NCBI RefSeq assembly: GCF_014534645.1
Contig: NZ_JACVQF010000227.1
Location: 1 to 41,662, forward strand
Direction: 5' to 3'
From: Streptomyces griseicoloratus
GTDB lineage: Bacteria; Actinomycetota; Actinomycetes; Streptomycetales; Streptomycetaceae
DNA: 41,662 nucleotides
Made by a program: the position numbers and the translations under genes. Below are positions 33,675 through 41,662 of the stretch, one piece after another. How positions within the stretch are numbered: the first letter of the stretch is position 1; every line of letters starts with the position of its first letter. A model generated the notes under the pieces. It was given only the letters and a program-made list of their open reading frames with translations. It was not told the origin of the DNA and searched no databases.

Positions 33675-33695
33675 CGAAAGGTAGCTGATCTGCTC

Positions 33696-34463
33696 ATGGG
33701 TGTCTCCACCTCCGCCCCGGAAGAGGGCATCGCCGTCGTCACCGTGGACTTCCCGCCGGTCAACGCCCTCCCCGTGCAGGGGTGGTACGAGCTGGCCGCC
33801 GCGGTGCGCTCCGCCGGGGCCGACCCGAAGGTGCGCTGCGTGGTGCTCACCGCGGCGGGCCGCGGTTTCAACGCCGGCGTCGACATCAAGGAGATGCAGC
33901 GCGCGACCGGGCACGACGCCCTGATCGGCGCCAACCGCGGCTGCTACGAGGCGTTCGGTGCGGTCTACGACTGCGAGGTCCCGGTGGTCGCGGCCGTGCA
34001 CGGCTTCTGCCTGGGCGGCGGCGTCGGCCTGGCCGGCAACGCCGACGCCGTCGTCGCCGCCCATGACGCGACCTTCGGCCTGCCCGAGCTGGACCGGGGC
34101 GCGCTCGGCGCGGCCACCCACCTCGCCCGGCTGGTCCCCCAGCACCTGATGCGGGCGCTGTACTACACCTCGCGCACCGTCACCGCGCAGGAGCTGCGGC
34201 AGTACGGCTCCGTGTGGCGGGTCGTCCCGCGCGAGCGGCTGATGGACGCCGCGCTGGAGCTGGCCCGGGAGATCGCCGCCAAGGACGGTTACCTGGTCCG
34301 ACTCGCCAAGGCCGCGATCAACGGCATCGACCCGGTGGACGTCCGCCGCAGCTACCGCTTCGAGCAGGGGTTCACCTTCGAGGCGGGCCTCAGCGGCGTC
34401 GCCGACCGCGTCCGCGACACCTTCGGCACCTCCGCCACCACCGGGCAGGAGGAGCAGTCATGA
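33696..34463 (+). CDS. echA20: Enoyl-CoA hydratase family ring hydrolase (EchA20-like)
   Basis: A 255-aa crotonase-fold protein, close to EchA20 in length, with oxyanion-hole segments GRGFNAGVDIKEM and HGFCLGGGVGLAGNAD. EchA20 opens steroid ring D of a HIP-derived CoA thioester. The ATG at 33696 is preferred; an in-frame ATG at 33666 lies inside the KstR2-like operator. The stop overlaps ipdA, so the four genes echA20-ipdA-ipdB-ipdC form one tightly coupled operon. Confidence 0.9.
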   Translation: MGVSTSAPEEGIAVVTVDFPPVNALPVQGWYELAAAVRSAGADPKVRCVVLTAAGRGFNAGVDIKEMQRATGHDALIGANRGCYEAFGAVYDCEVPVVAAVHGFCLGGGVGLAGNADAVVAAHDATFGLPELDRGALGAATHLARLVPQHLMRALYYTSRTVTAQELRQYGSVWRVVPRERLMDAALELAREIAAKDGYLVRLAKAAINGIDPVDVRRSYRFEQGFTFEAGLSGVADRVRDTFGTSATTGQEEQS

Positions 34464-35326
34464 GCAGGGACAAGACGATGACCGCCGAGGAGGTGGTCGG
34501 CCGCCTCCGGAGCGGGATGACGATCGGCATCGGCGGCTGGGGTTCGCGGCGCAAGCCGATGGCGCTGGTGCGCGCGCTGCTGCGCTCGGACGTCACCGAC
34601 CTGACCGTGGTGAGTTACGGCGGCCCGGACGTCGGGCTGCTCGCCGCCGCGGGGAAGATCCGCAAGCTGGTGGCGGCGTTCGCGACCCTCGACTCCATGC
34701 CCCTGGAACCCCACTTCGGGGCGGCCAGGCAGCGCGGCGCGTTCGAGATGGTGGAGCTGGACGAGGCCATGTTCATGTGGGGCCTGACCGCGGCCGCGCA
34801 CCGGCTGCCGTTCATGCCGGTCCGGGCCGGTCTCGCCTCGGACGTGATGAGCGTCAACCCGTCGCTGCGGACGGTCACCTCCCCGTACGAGGACGGCGAG
34901 GAGCTCGTCGCCGTCCCCGCCCTGCGCCTGGACGCCGCACTCGTCCACCTCAACCGCGCCGACGCGCACGGCAACGCCCAGTACCTGGGCCCCGACCCGT
35001 ACTTCGACGACCTGTTCTGCGAGGCCGCCGACCAGGCGTACGTCTCCTGCGAGCGGATCGTGGACACCGCGGATCTGCTCAAGGACTCCGGCCCGCAGTC
35101 CCTGCTGGTCAAGCGCGCTTTCGTGAACGGCGTCGTCGAGACCCCGAACGGCGCCCACTTCACCTCCTGCGCCCCGGACCACGACCGCGACGAGACGTTC
35201 CAGCGCGCCTACGCCCGGGCCGCCCGCGACCCCGAGGCCTGGCGGGCCTTCGCCGAGCGGTTCCTGTCCGGGGACGAGGACGCGTACCAGGCCGCGGTGG
35301 CGGCGTTCCACAAGGAGGAAGCATGA
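34460..35326 (+). CDS. ipdA: COCHEA-CoA hydrolase, alpha subunit (IpdA)
   Basis: A 288-aa class I CoA-transferase-like alpha subunit, with the N-terminal GMTIGIGGWGSRRKPMALVRAL and the LNRADAHGNAQYLGPDPYFDDL region. In mycobacteria and Rhodococcus, IpdA and IpdB act together to open the last steroid ring (ring C) hydrolytically rather than transferring CoA. GGAGGAG precedes the ATG, which overlaps the echA20 stop; ipdB overlaps in the same way. Confidence 0.93.
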   Translation: MSRDKTMTAEEVVGRLRSGMTIGIGGWGSRRKPMALVRALLRSDVTDLTVVSYGGPDVGLLAAAGKIRKLVAAFATLDSMPLEPHFGAARQRGAFEMVELDEAMFMWGLTAAAHRLPFMPVRAGLASDVMSVNPSLRTVTSPYEDGEELVAVPALRLDAALVHLNRADAHGNAQYLGPDPYFDDLFCEAADQAYVSCERIVDTADLLKDSGPQSLLVKRAFVNGVVETPNGAHFTSCAPDHDRDETFQRAYARAARDPEAWRAFAERFLSGDEDAYQAAVAAFHKEEA

Positions 35327-36096
35327 GCGGCACCGGTACGACGACGGCGACGCGGGCCGAGTACTGCGTGGTGGCCTGCGCCGAGGCCTGGCGGGGCGCG
35401 GGAGAGGTGCTGGCCACCCCGATGGGCACCGTCCCGACGATCGGAGCCCGGCTGGCGAAGCTGACCTTCTCCCCCGACCTGCTGCTGACCGACGGCGAGG
35501 CGCTGCTCATCGGTGACGTGCCGGCGGTCGGCGCCCAGGCCCGGGTGGTGGAGGGCTGGCTGCCCTACCGCCGGCACCTGGCCCTGGTCGCCACCGGGCG
35601 GCGGCACGTGATGATGGGCGCCGCCCAGCTCGACCGGCACGGCAACCAGAACATCTCCTGCATCGGCGACTGGGCCCGGCCCCGGCGGCAGCTGCTGGGG
35701 GTGCGCGGCGCGCCGGTCAACACCCTGAACAACCCGACGAGTTACTGGGTGCCACGGCACTCGACGCGGGTGTTCGTCGAGCGGGTCGACATGGTCTGCG
35801 GGGTCGGCTACGACCGCGCCGCCGCGGCCGGCCCGTCCGCGACCCGCTTCCACCGCATCCCGGACGTCATCAGCGACCTGGGCGTCTTCGACTTCGAGAC
35901 CCCGGACCGCACGATGCGGCTGCGTTCGCTGCACCCCGGCGTCACGGTCGAGCAGGTGACGGAGGCCACCGGCTTCGCGCTCACCGTCCCCGACGAGGTC
36001 CCGTACACCCGCGAGCCCAGCGCCGAGGAGCTGCGGCTCATCCGTGAGGTCATCGACCCGGAGGGGCTGCGCGAGCGCGAGGTGCCGACGGCATGA
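35323..36096 (+). CDS. ipdB: COCHEA-CoA hydrolase, beta subunit (IpdB)
   Basis: A 257-aa CoA-transferase-like beta subunit with GAAQLDRHGNQNISCIG and GAPVNTLNNPTSYW. It pairs with IpdA as the ring C hydrolase. GGAGG lies just before the ATG and the start overlaps the ipdA stop. Immediate order ipdA-ipdB-ipdC is the same as in M. tuberculosis Rv3551-Rv3553. Confidence 0.93.
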   Translation: MSGTGTTTATRAEYCVVACAEAWRGAGEVLATPMGTVPTIGARLAKLTFSPDLLLTDGEALLIGDVPAVGAQARVVEGWLPYRRHLALVATGRRHVMMGAAQLDRHGNQNISCIGDWARPRRQLLGVRGAPVNTLNNPTSYWVPRHSTRVFVERVDMVCGVGYDRAAAAGPSATRFHRIPDVISDLGVFDFETPDRTMRLRSLHPGVTVEQVTEATGFALTVPDEVPYTREPSAEELRLIREVIDPEGLREREVPTA

Positions 36097-37157
36097 CGGA
36101 CGTCAGGATCGAGACTCCGCTGACGAAGCTCGTGGGGGTGCGGCACCCCGTCGTCCAGACCGGTATGGGCTGGGTGGCGGGCCCCCGCCTGGTCTCGGCC
36201 GCCGCCGAGGCGGGCGCGCTCGGGATCCTCGCCTCGGCCACCATGACCGTGGACCGGCTCCGCTCCGCCGTCCGCGACGTCAAGTCCCGTACGGACGCGC
36301 CCTTCGGGGTCAACCTGCGGGCGGACGCGGGCGACGCGGCCGAGCGCGTACGGATCATCATCGACGAGGGCGTGAAGGTCGCCTCGTTCGCGCTGGCCCC
36401 GTCCCGGGAGCTGATCGCGCGGCTCAAGGACGCGGGCGTCGTCGTCATCCCGTCCATCGGCGCCAAGCGGCACGCGGAGAAGGTCGCCGCGTGGGGCGCC
36501 GACGCGGTGGTGGTGCAGGGCGGCGAGGGCGGCGGACACACCGGGAACGTCGCCACCACCGTCCTGCTCCCCCAGGTCGTGGACGCCGTCGACATCCCGG
36601 TCGTCGCGGCCGGCGGCTTCCACGACGGCCGCGGCCTGGTCGCCGCGCTGGCCTACGGCGCCGCCGGCATCGCCATGGGCACCCGCTTCCTGCTCACCTC
36701 CGACAGCACCGTCCCCGACCAGGTAAAGGCCGAGTACCTGGCCGCGACCGTCAAGGACATCACCCTCACCACGAAGGTGGACGGCCTCCCGCACCGGATG
36801 CTGCGCACCGAACTGGTCGACGCGCTGGAGCGCTCGGGCAGGGCCGCCTCGCTGCTGCGGGCGGTCCGCCACGCCGCGGCCTTCCGGCGCGACTCCGGCA
36901 TGAGCTGGGCGCGGATGATCCGCGACGGTCTGGCGATGAAGCACGGCAAGGAACTGACCTGGAGTCAGGTACTGCTGGCGGCCAACACCCCCATGCTGCT
37001 CAAGGCCTCGATGGTCGAGGGACGCGCCGACCTCGGGGTGATGGCCTCCGGCCAGGTCGCGGGGCTGATCGACGATCTGCCGTCCTGCGCCGAACTCGTC
37101 GACCGCGTCATGGCCGAGGCCCACGCCACCCTCCGCGCCCTGCCCGTCGCGGGCTGA
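36093..37157 (+). CDS. ipdC: Nitronate monooxygenase-like flavoprotein (IpdC)
   Basis: A 354-aa FMN TIM-barrel protein of the 2-nitropropane dioxygenase family, with PVVQTGMGWVAGP, VVQGGEGGGHTG and AAGGFHDGRGLVAALAYGA. In steroid catabolism IpdC is an NADH-dependent oxidoreductase acting on a hydroxylated HIP-CoA intermediate. The start overlaps the ipdB stop. It ends the coupled echA20-ipdABC operon; the next gene follows after 58 bases. Confidence 0.92.
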   Translation: MTDVRIETPLTKLVGVRHPVVQTGMGWVAGPRLVSAAAEAGALGILASATMTVDRLRSAVRDVKSRTDAPFGVNLRADAGDAAERVRIIIDEGVKVASFALAPSRELIARLKDAGVVVIPSIGAKRHAEKVAAWGADAVVVQGGEGGGHTGNVATTVLLPQVVDAVDIPVVAAGGFHDGRGLVAALAYGAAGIAMGTRFLLTSDSTVPDQVKAEYLAATVKDITLTTKVDGLPHRMLRTELVDALERSGRAASLLRAVRHAAAFRRDSGMSWARMIRDGLAMKHGKELTWSQVLLAANTPMLLKASMVEGRADLGVMASGQVAGLIDDLPSCAELVDRVMAEAHATLRALPVAG

Positions 37158-37215
37158 AGGGCCGCGCTCCGCTCCAGCCAGGGAAAGTCACCTCCCACCA
37201 CTTGGAGTTGATCTC

Positions 37216-38181
37216 ATGCGTGCCACCCACATCCGCCGTACGGCCGGCGCGGTGATCTCCGCCGTCGCCCTCGGCACTCTCCCCTCCCTCGCCGTGACCG
37301 ACGCCACGGCGCAGACCGCCGCCACGGCCCGGCCCGACGCCGCCCCCGCCGCCGACCTCCGTCCCGGCACCGGCGCCGCCCGCCACATCGCGCTCCAGGG
37401 CGCGGTGAACGTCCGCGACCTGGGCGGCTACCGCACCGAGCAGGGCCGTCAGGTGCGCTACGGCCAGGTGTACCGGGGCGACTCGCTCAGCGAGCTCACC
37501 GACTCGGACGTCTCGGCGCTCGCCGCACTCGGCCTGCGCACGGTGGTGGACTTCCGGGTCCCGCTGGAGGTCGAACACGACGGCGCGGACCGCCTCCCGG
37601 ACGGTGTCACCCTCATCTCCCGGTCCGTGAACGACCTCGGGCTGTACGCACGGACCATCGAGGCCATCGGCTCCAAGGACCCCGTCAGGCAGCAGGAGAT
37701 GCTCGGCGACGGAAACGCGGAGGAGCTGATGCGCTCGATCTACCGCAGCTTCGTCACCAGCCCCGGAAACCGGAGCCGGTTCGCCGCCGTCCTGCGGGAC
37801 ATCGCGCACCGCAAGCAGTCCGCCCCGCTGCTCTACCACTGCACATCGGGCAAGGACCGTACGGGCTGGATGAGTTTTCTCCTGCTGCGCGCCGTCGGTG
37901 TCCCCTCCGGCACCGCGACCCGCGACTTCCTGCTCTCCAACGACTTCCGCCGCGAGGCGGACCGCAGGACCCGCGAAGGGCTGCGGCGGGCCGGTCTGAT
38001 GGACAACCCGGACCTGCTCGTCCCCCTCCAGGAGGTCCGCGAGGACTACCTCGGCGCGGCTCTCGACCAGATGGACGACGACTACGGCGGCCTCGACGGC
38101 TACCTCCGCGAGGGCCTCGGCCTGGACACCGCGACGCTGGCGAAGCTCCGCGCCCGGCTGCTGCGGGGAGGGAGGGCCTGA
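37216..38181 (+). CDS. Exported tyrosine-phosphatase-like protein
   Basis: A 321-aa protein with a twin-Arg-containing hydrophobic signal-like N-terminus (about 1-33, RRTAGAVISAVALG). The phosphatase body has NVRDLGGYRT and the active-site loop HCTSGKDRTGW, with Cys209 and Arg215. This is the MptpB/lipid-phosphatase type of protein tyrosine phosphatase (HCx5R), predicted to act outside the cytoplasm. It has no obvious link to steroid rings. It starts 58 bases after ipdC and is followed at one base by the LLM oxidoreductase, so it seems co-transcribed with steroid genes. Confidence 0.87.
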   Translation: MRATHIRRTAGAVISAVALGTLPSLAVTDATAQTAATARPDAAPAADLRPGTGAARHIALQGAVNVRDLGGYRTEQGRQVRYGQVYRGDSLSELTDSDVSALAALGLRTVVDFRVPLEVEHDGADRLPDGVTLISRSVNDLGLYARTIEAIGSKDPVRQQEMLGDGNAEELMRSIYRSFVTSPGNRSRFAAVLRDIAHRKQSAPLLYHCTSGKDRTGWMSFLLLRAVGVPSGTATRDFLLSNDFRREADRRTREGLRRAGLMDNPDLLVPLQEVREDYLGAALDQMDDDYGGLDGYLREGLGLDTATLAKLRARLLRGGRA

Positions 38182-38182
38182 C

Positions 38183-39100
38183 ATGCTCCGACTGGGAATG
38201 ATGGCGCCGTTCAGCGACGGCCTGATCACTTCGGGCGGCTTCCTCCGCGACCTCGCGGGCACGCTGGAGGAGTCCGGCGTCGAATCGCTGTGGACGGTCG
38301 AGCACGTAGCCGTCGCCGACCGGTACGAACCACGCTATCCGTACTCCTCCGACGGCCGGATCCCGGGGAGTTCCGGGTCCGTTCCGATGCCCGACCCGCT
38401 GGAGACCATCGCTTTCCTCGCCGGGGCGTCGAACACGCTGCGCTTCGGCACCGCGATGATCGTCGCCCCGCTGCACAGCCCGGTGGTCCTGGCCAAGCGC
38501 GCCGCGACGATCGACCGGCACTCCGGCGGCCGGCTGGTGCTGGGCCTCGGCATCGGCTGGCAGAAGGAGGAGTACGCCGCCGTCGGCGTGCCCTACCGGG
38601 ACCGGGGACGGCGGCTGGAGGAGTGCGTGGGCGCGATGCGCGCACTGTGGGCCGACGGCCCCGCCTCGTACCAGGGGCGCCACGTCTCCTTCGACGGCCT
38701 GCACTCCCTGCCGCGACCCGGGAGCGGGTCGGTGCCCGTCGTCCTCGGCGGGAACAGCGACCCGGCGGTCCGCCGTGCGGGCCGCATCGGCGACGGCTGG
38801 TTCCCGTACACGATCGGCCCGGAGGACTTCGCCCGCCAGGCCGGGCTGATGCGCCGGGCGGCGCGCGAGGCGGGACGGGACGAGGACGCCGTGGAGATCA
38901 CGGTGTGGCCCGGCTCCCGCGACCGCGACCGCGAGTCCGATCCGTCATGGGTGCGCGGCTTCACCGACGCGGGCGCGACCCGCCTCGTCATCGCGCCCCG
39001 CATCCGGGGCGCGGACGGGCTCCTGGGCCCGCGCGGCCTGGGCGCACTGCGCGACCGGATCGACCGCTACCGCTGCGAGGTCCTGGAGAAGCTGTCATGA
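38183..39100 (+). CDS. Luciferase-like, probably F420-dependent, oxidoreductase
   Basis: A 305-aa TIM-barrel LLM protein: ESLWTVEHVAVADRYEPRYPY, LGLGIGWQKEEY and PVVLGGNSDPAVRRAGRIGDGW match the F420-dependent LLM families of actinomycetes. The substrate is unknown. It is one base after the phosphatase-like gene and overlaps the next gene (ATGA). Proximity to ipdABC suggests a steroid or lipid substrate, but this is weak. Confidence 0.86.
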   Translation: MLRLGMMAPFSDGLITSGGFLRDLAGTLEESGVESLWTVEHVAVADRYEPRYPYSSDGRIPGSSGSVPMPDPLETIAFLAGASNTLRFGTAMIVAPLHSPVVLAKRAATIDRHSGGRLVLGLGIGWQKEEYAAVGVPYRDRGRRLEECVGAMRALWADGPASYQGRHVSFDGLHSLPRPGSGSVPVVLGGNSDPAVRRAGRIGDGWFPYTIGPEDFARQAGLMRRAAREAGRDEDAVEITVWPGSRDRDRESDPSWVRGFTDAGATRLVIAPRIRGADGLLGPRGLGALRDRIDRYRCEVLEKLS

Positions 39101-39429
39101 GCGGCGTCCAGATCATCGACACCGTCGTCCTCCCGGGCGACCAGGTCGCGGGCTGGCTGCGGCGCTGGCGCGCCGACTACCTGCCCGGCGCCCGCGACCG
39201 CGGCATGGTCGCGGAGCGCGTCTGGCGCGGCTGGACCGGCCCGGACACGGCGGCCGTCCGGATCCTGTGGGCGCTGCCGGACAGCGGCTCGTTCTTCGCC
39301 GCGCGCGCCGCGTCGGGCCGCGATCCGCGGGTCGCCGAGTTCTGGGCGCGCACGGACGAGATGGCGCTGAGCCGTGACCGCCAGGTGCTGGAGCCGGTCG
39401 GCTTCGACGGGGAAGGCGGGGCGGCATGA
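39097..39429 (+). CDS. Small protein, possibly a ferredoxin-like alpha+beta barrel
   Basis: A 110-aa protein, MSGVQIIDTVVL..., with no motif I can name. The pattern of hydrophobic strand, amphipathic helix, VRILWALP strand and a helix ending DRQVLEPV is what NIPSNAP/EthD-like dimeric barrels show. It overlaps both neighbours by ATGA. Its neighbour also looks like a Dabb-type barrel, so the two may be partners of the LLM enzyme (inference). Confidence 0.7.
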   Translation: MSGVQIIDTVVLPGDQVAGWLRRWRADYLPGARDRGMVAERVWRGWTGPDTAAVRILWALPDSGSFFAARAASGRDPRVAEFWARTDEMALSRDRQVLEPVGFDGEGGAA

Positions 39430-40022
39430 CCCGCTGGGTGGCGCTGCTCCCGGCCGGCGAGACCGCGCCGTACGACGCGGCGGGCGGGGTCCCCGGCGTG
39501 TCGGCGTCCTCGGCGGCGCCCGATCTGCCCGGCAGTTTCGGAGGTACGGGCGCCACCTGGGACGTGACGGCGGATCAGTCGCCCGCCGTCATCGCTGCGG
39601 GGCTGGGCGTGCCGGAACCGCTCGACACGGTGGCGCTCGTCCCCGTGCGGAGCGGGGCCGTGCCGTTGTCCGGGCCGCGGGTGAAGCGGACGCTGCTGCT
39701 CGCGGTCCGGCCCGGGACGCCGGACGGTCTCGTCGCCCGGCTGGAGGCGGATCTCCTCGCCATGCCGGAGCACATCTCCACCATCCGGTCCTGGGCACTG
39801 AGCCGTGTGGACCAGTCCCTCACGCCCTCCCGGTGGACGCACGTATGGGAGCAGGAGTACGCGGACGTCGAGGGACTGACGGGGGAGTATCTGAGCCATC
39901 CCTACCACTGGACGTGCGTGGACCGGTGGTTCGACGGCGAGGTGCCGGGCGCCGGGATCGTGGAGCCGGGGCTCGCCCACGTCTACCGCTGGAGCGCGGA
40001 ACCGGTGCTGGACTCGCGCTGA
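39426..40022 (+). CDS. Dabb-like (dimeric alpha/beta barrel) protein
   Basis: A 198-aa protein. The C-terminal part (from about 115, with WALSRVDQSL, YADVEGLTGEYLSHPYHW and a WFDGE segment) resembles stress-responsive A/B barrel proteins. The N-terminal half looks like a degenerate second copy. Function is unknown; such folds often bind small hydrophobic substrates. Last gene of the plus-strand group, ending 70 bases before a strong hairpin. Confidence 0.75.
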   Translation: MTRWVALLPAGETAPYDAAGGVPGVSASSAAPDLPGSFGGTGATWDVTADQSPAVIAAGLGVPEPLDTVALVPVRSGAVPLSGPRVKRTLLLAVRPGTPDGLVARLEADLLAMPEHISTIRSWALSRVDQSLTPSRWTHVWEQEYADVEGLTGEYLSHPYHWTCVDRWFDGEVPGAGIVEPGLAHVYRWSAEPVLDSR

Positions 40023-40090
40023 GGCACGGACCACACGACCTGGCACGCAGGTGCGGTCCCGCCGGCAGTCGCGTTCGCCAAGGGCGCCCC

Positions 40091-40134
40091 ATGGAGCCGG
40101 AGCCCCACGACAGGTCGTGGGGCTCCGGCTCCGT
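40091..40134. terminator. Perfect 18-bp hairpin between convergent operons
   Basis: GGAGCCGGAGCCCCACGA (40093-40110) and its complement (40115-40132) close a 4-base loop; one wobble and one further pair extend the stem. It stands between the Dabb-like gene and the convergent fadA6, so it probably terminates both. Confidence 0.88.
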
Positions 40135-40139
40135 GCGCG

Positions 40140-41297
40140 TCAGAGGCGTTCGATGATGGTGACGTTGGCCTGGCCCCCGCCCTCGCACATGGTCTGCAGG
40201 CCGTAACGCCCGCCCGTGCGCTCCAGTTCGTGCAGCAGGGTGGTCATGAGCTTGGTGCCGGTGGCGCCCAGCGGGTGCCCAAGAGCGATCGCGCCGCCGT
40301 TGACGTTGACCTTCTCCGGATCGGCGCCGGTCTCCTTCAGCCACGCCAGCACCACGGGGGCGAAGGCCTCGTTGATCTCGACCAGGTCGATGTCGTCGAG
40401 CGTCATCCCGGACTTCTTCAGCGCGTACGCCGTCGCCGGGATCGGCGCGGACAGCATCCGGATCGGGTCCTCGCCCCGGACGGACAGGTGGTGGATGCGG
40501 GCCCGCGGGGTCAGCCCGTGCTCCCGTACGGCGCGTTCGCTCGCGAGCAGCACGGCGGAGGCGCCGTCGGACACCTGCGAGGAGACGGCGGCCGTCAGCC
40601 GGCCGCCCTCGACCAGCGGCCGCAGGCCCGCCATCTTCTCCAGGCTGGTGTCCCGCCGCGGACCCTCGTCGGCGGTCACGTCCCCGTAGGCGACGAGTTC
40701 GCGGTCGAAGCGGCCCTCGTCGATGGCGCGGATCGCCCGCTGGTGCGAGCGCAGCGCGAACTCCTCCATGTCGCGGCGGGAGATGTCCCACTTCTCGGCG
40801 ATGAGCTCGGCGCCGTGGAACTGGTTGACGGGCTGGTCGCCGTAGCGGGCCCGCCAGCCCTCGGACCCGGCGTACGGGCCCTCGGTGAGCCCGAGCGGCT
40901 CGGCCGCCTGACGGCTTGCGAAGGCGATCGGCACCTGCGACATGTTCTGGGTGCCGCCCGCGACCACGAGGTCGCTGGTCCCGGACAGCACCGCCTGGGC
41001 GGCGAAGTGCACGGCCTGCTGGGAGGAACCGCACTGGCGGTCCACCGTCACTCCCGGCACCTCCTCCGGCAGACCCGCGGCCAGCCAGGAGGTACGGGCT
41101 ATGTCGCCGGCCTGCGGCCCGACGGTGTCCAGGCAGCCGAAGACGACGTCCTCGACGGCCGCCGGGTCGGCGCCCGAGCGCTCCATCAGCGCCTTCAGCA
41201 CGTGCGCGCCGAGGTCGGCCGGGTGGACGGCGCAGAGTCCGCCGTTCCGCCTGCCGACCGGGGTGCGTACCGCTTCGACGATGTATGCGTCGGCCAT
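40140..41297 (-). CDS. fadA6: Acetyl-CoA acetyltransferase (FadA6-like thiolase)
   Basis: A 385-aa thiolase with Cys89 (DRQCGSSQ), His341 (ALGHPLGATG) and Cys371 (CEGGGQ), the complete active site. Position next to a kstR2-like gene and close to ipdABC matches FadA6 of the HIP pathway, which cleaves acetyl-CoA from ring-opened intermediates. It begins 27 bases after the TetR gene on the same strand. GAAGGAGCGG precedes the ATG. Confidence 0.91.
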   Translation of the reverse strand: MADAYIVEAVRTPVGRRNGGLCAVHPADLGAHVLKALMERSGADPAAVEDVVFGCLDTVGPQAGDIARTSWLAAGLPEEVPGVTVDRQCGSSQQAVHFAAQAVLSGTSDLVVAGGTQNMSQVPIAFASRQAAEPLGLTEGPYAGSEGWRARYGDQPVNQFHGAELIAEKWDISRRDMEEFALRSHQRAIRAIDEGRFDRELVAYGDVTADEGPRRDTSLEKMAGLRPLVEGGRLTAAVSSQVSDGASAVLLASERAVREHGLTPRARIHHLSVRGEDPIRMLSAPIPATAYALKKSGMTLDDIDLVEINEAFAPVVLAWLKETGADPEKVNVNGGAIALGHPLGATGTKLMTTLLHELERTGGRYGLQTMCEGGGQANVTIIERL

Positions 41298-41324
41298 GGC
41301 CGCTCCTTCTCTCTGTCTCCATTG

Positions 41325-41662
41325 TCATTCGCGGGGTGATGCGCGCAGAGCGATGCCTTCCAGCACCATCGACAGGTACTGGCGGGCGATCTCCTCCGGG
41401 CCGTGCCGTCCACCCGGCCGGTACCAGGACGCGGCGACCCACACGGTGTCGCGGACGAAGCGGTAGGTGAGCCGGACGTCGAGGTCGGCGCGGAAGACCT
41501 CGGCGGCCACTCCGCGCTCCAGCGTTCGCAGCCACGCCTTCTCGAACTTCTGCTGCGAGTCGGCGAGATGGCCGAAGCGCGGCTGGGTCTGGAGGTGCTT
41601 GGACTCCTTCTGGTAGATGGCGACCGCGGCACGGTGCCGGTCGATCTCCCGGAAGGACTCGG
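41325..41662 (-). CDS. kstR2: TetR-family regulator, C-terminal part (KstR2-like)
   Basis: The last 112 codons of a TetR repressor; the DNA-binding half is beyond the right edge. The visible part has YQKESKHL, VRDTVWVAASWYRPGG and ARQYLSMVLEG, typical of the ligand domain of KstR2-like proteins. In mycobacteria kstR2 is next to fadA6 and senses HIP-CoA. The AACAAATGTTTGGT site at 33661 supports the assignment. Confidence 0.8.
   Translation of the reverse strand, partial: ESFREIDRHRAAVAIYQKESKHLQTQPRFGHLADSQQKFEKAWLRTLERGVAAEVFRADLDVRLTYRFVRDTVWVAASWYRPGGRHGPEEIARQYLSMVLEGIALRASPRE

Noticed and set aside
33666-33695. ATG at 33666 as start of echA20
   Set aside because: It lies within the KstR2-like palindrome and lacks a ribosome site; the ATG at 33696 gives the expected length.
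33696-34463. This crotonase as the missing DpgD
   Set aside because: Its position in a coupled operon with ipdABC and next to a KstR2-like site fits EchA20, not the dpg operon 21 kb away.

Overview
The window looks like chromosomal DNA from a high-GC actinomycete, most probably a Streptomyces or close relative. Third codon positions are strongly G/C, starts are often GTG or TTG, ATGA/GTGA stop-start overlaps are frequent, and every recognisable gene belongs to actinomycete secondary metabolism or actinobacterial steroid catabolism. It holds two unrelated blocks that meet at about 23.45-23.58 kb.

Block 1 (1 to about 23.45 kb) is the end of a non-ribosomal (lipo)peptide gene cluster. On the left, the start of an NRPS gene (C-A-T-C..., Phe-like specificity code, 3' end outside the window) lies downstream of an MbtH gene on the minus strand. 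Divergent from these is a small plus-strand operon of ketosynthase III, acyl carrier protein, ketosynthase II and a luciferase-like flavin monooxygenase, an arrangement that suggests a dedicated short acyl chain. A StrR-family regulator follows, then prephenate dehydrogenase. A long minus-strand operon encodes a CmlA-like diiron beta-hydroxylase, hydroxymandelate synthase, a fused hydroxymandelate oxidase/hydroxyphenylglycine aminotransferase, DpgA, DpgB and a truncated DpgC. A divergent plus-strand operon encodes an alpha/beta hydrolase, an ABC exporter and a SyrP-like beta-hydroxylase. Three copies of a StrR-type operator (GTTCAACTG-N11/12-CGGTTGAAC) sit in the three divergent intergenic regions, so one regulator could control the whole block. 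The predicted product is an acylated peptide containing 4-hydroxyphenylglycine and beta-hydroxylated residues. Dihydroxyphenylglycine supply appears broken here because dpgC lacks its catalytic part and no dpgD is visible.

Block 2 (about 23.58 kb to the end) is a steroid degradation locus. It has a Kst4D-like 3-ketosteroid delta4-(5alpha)-dehydrogenase and a convergent minus-strand operon hsaE-hsaG-hsaF-kshA-(75-aa Cys-rich protein)-kshB-3alpha-HSD-like SDR. A 0.6-kb intergenic region with a strong hairpin and 60-bp tandem repeats follows. Next comes a set closely resembling the mycobacterial KstR2 regulon for ring C/D (HIP) catabolism: two SDRs divergent from echA20-ipdA-ipdB-ipdC, with a KstR2-like palindrome between them, then fadA6 and the end of a kstR2-like TetR gene at the right edge. 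Between ipdC and fadA6 lies a plus-strand group of a secreted tyrosine-phosphatase-like protein, an F420-type luciferase-like oxidoreductase and two small proteins, one or both probably alpha/beta-barrel (Dabb-like); it ends in an 18-bp perfect hairpin.

No tRNA, rRNA, CRISPR array, insertion sequence or integrase was seen. All functional calls come from reading translated sequence and recalled family motifs; no database search was run.
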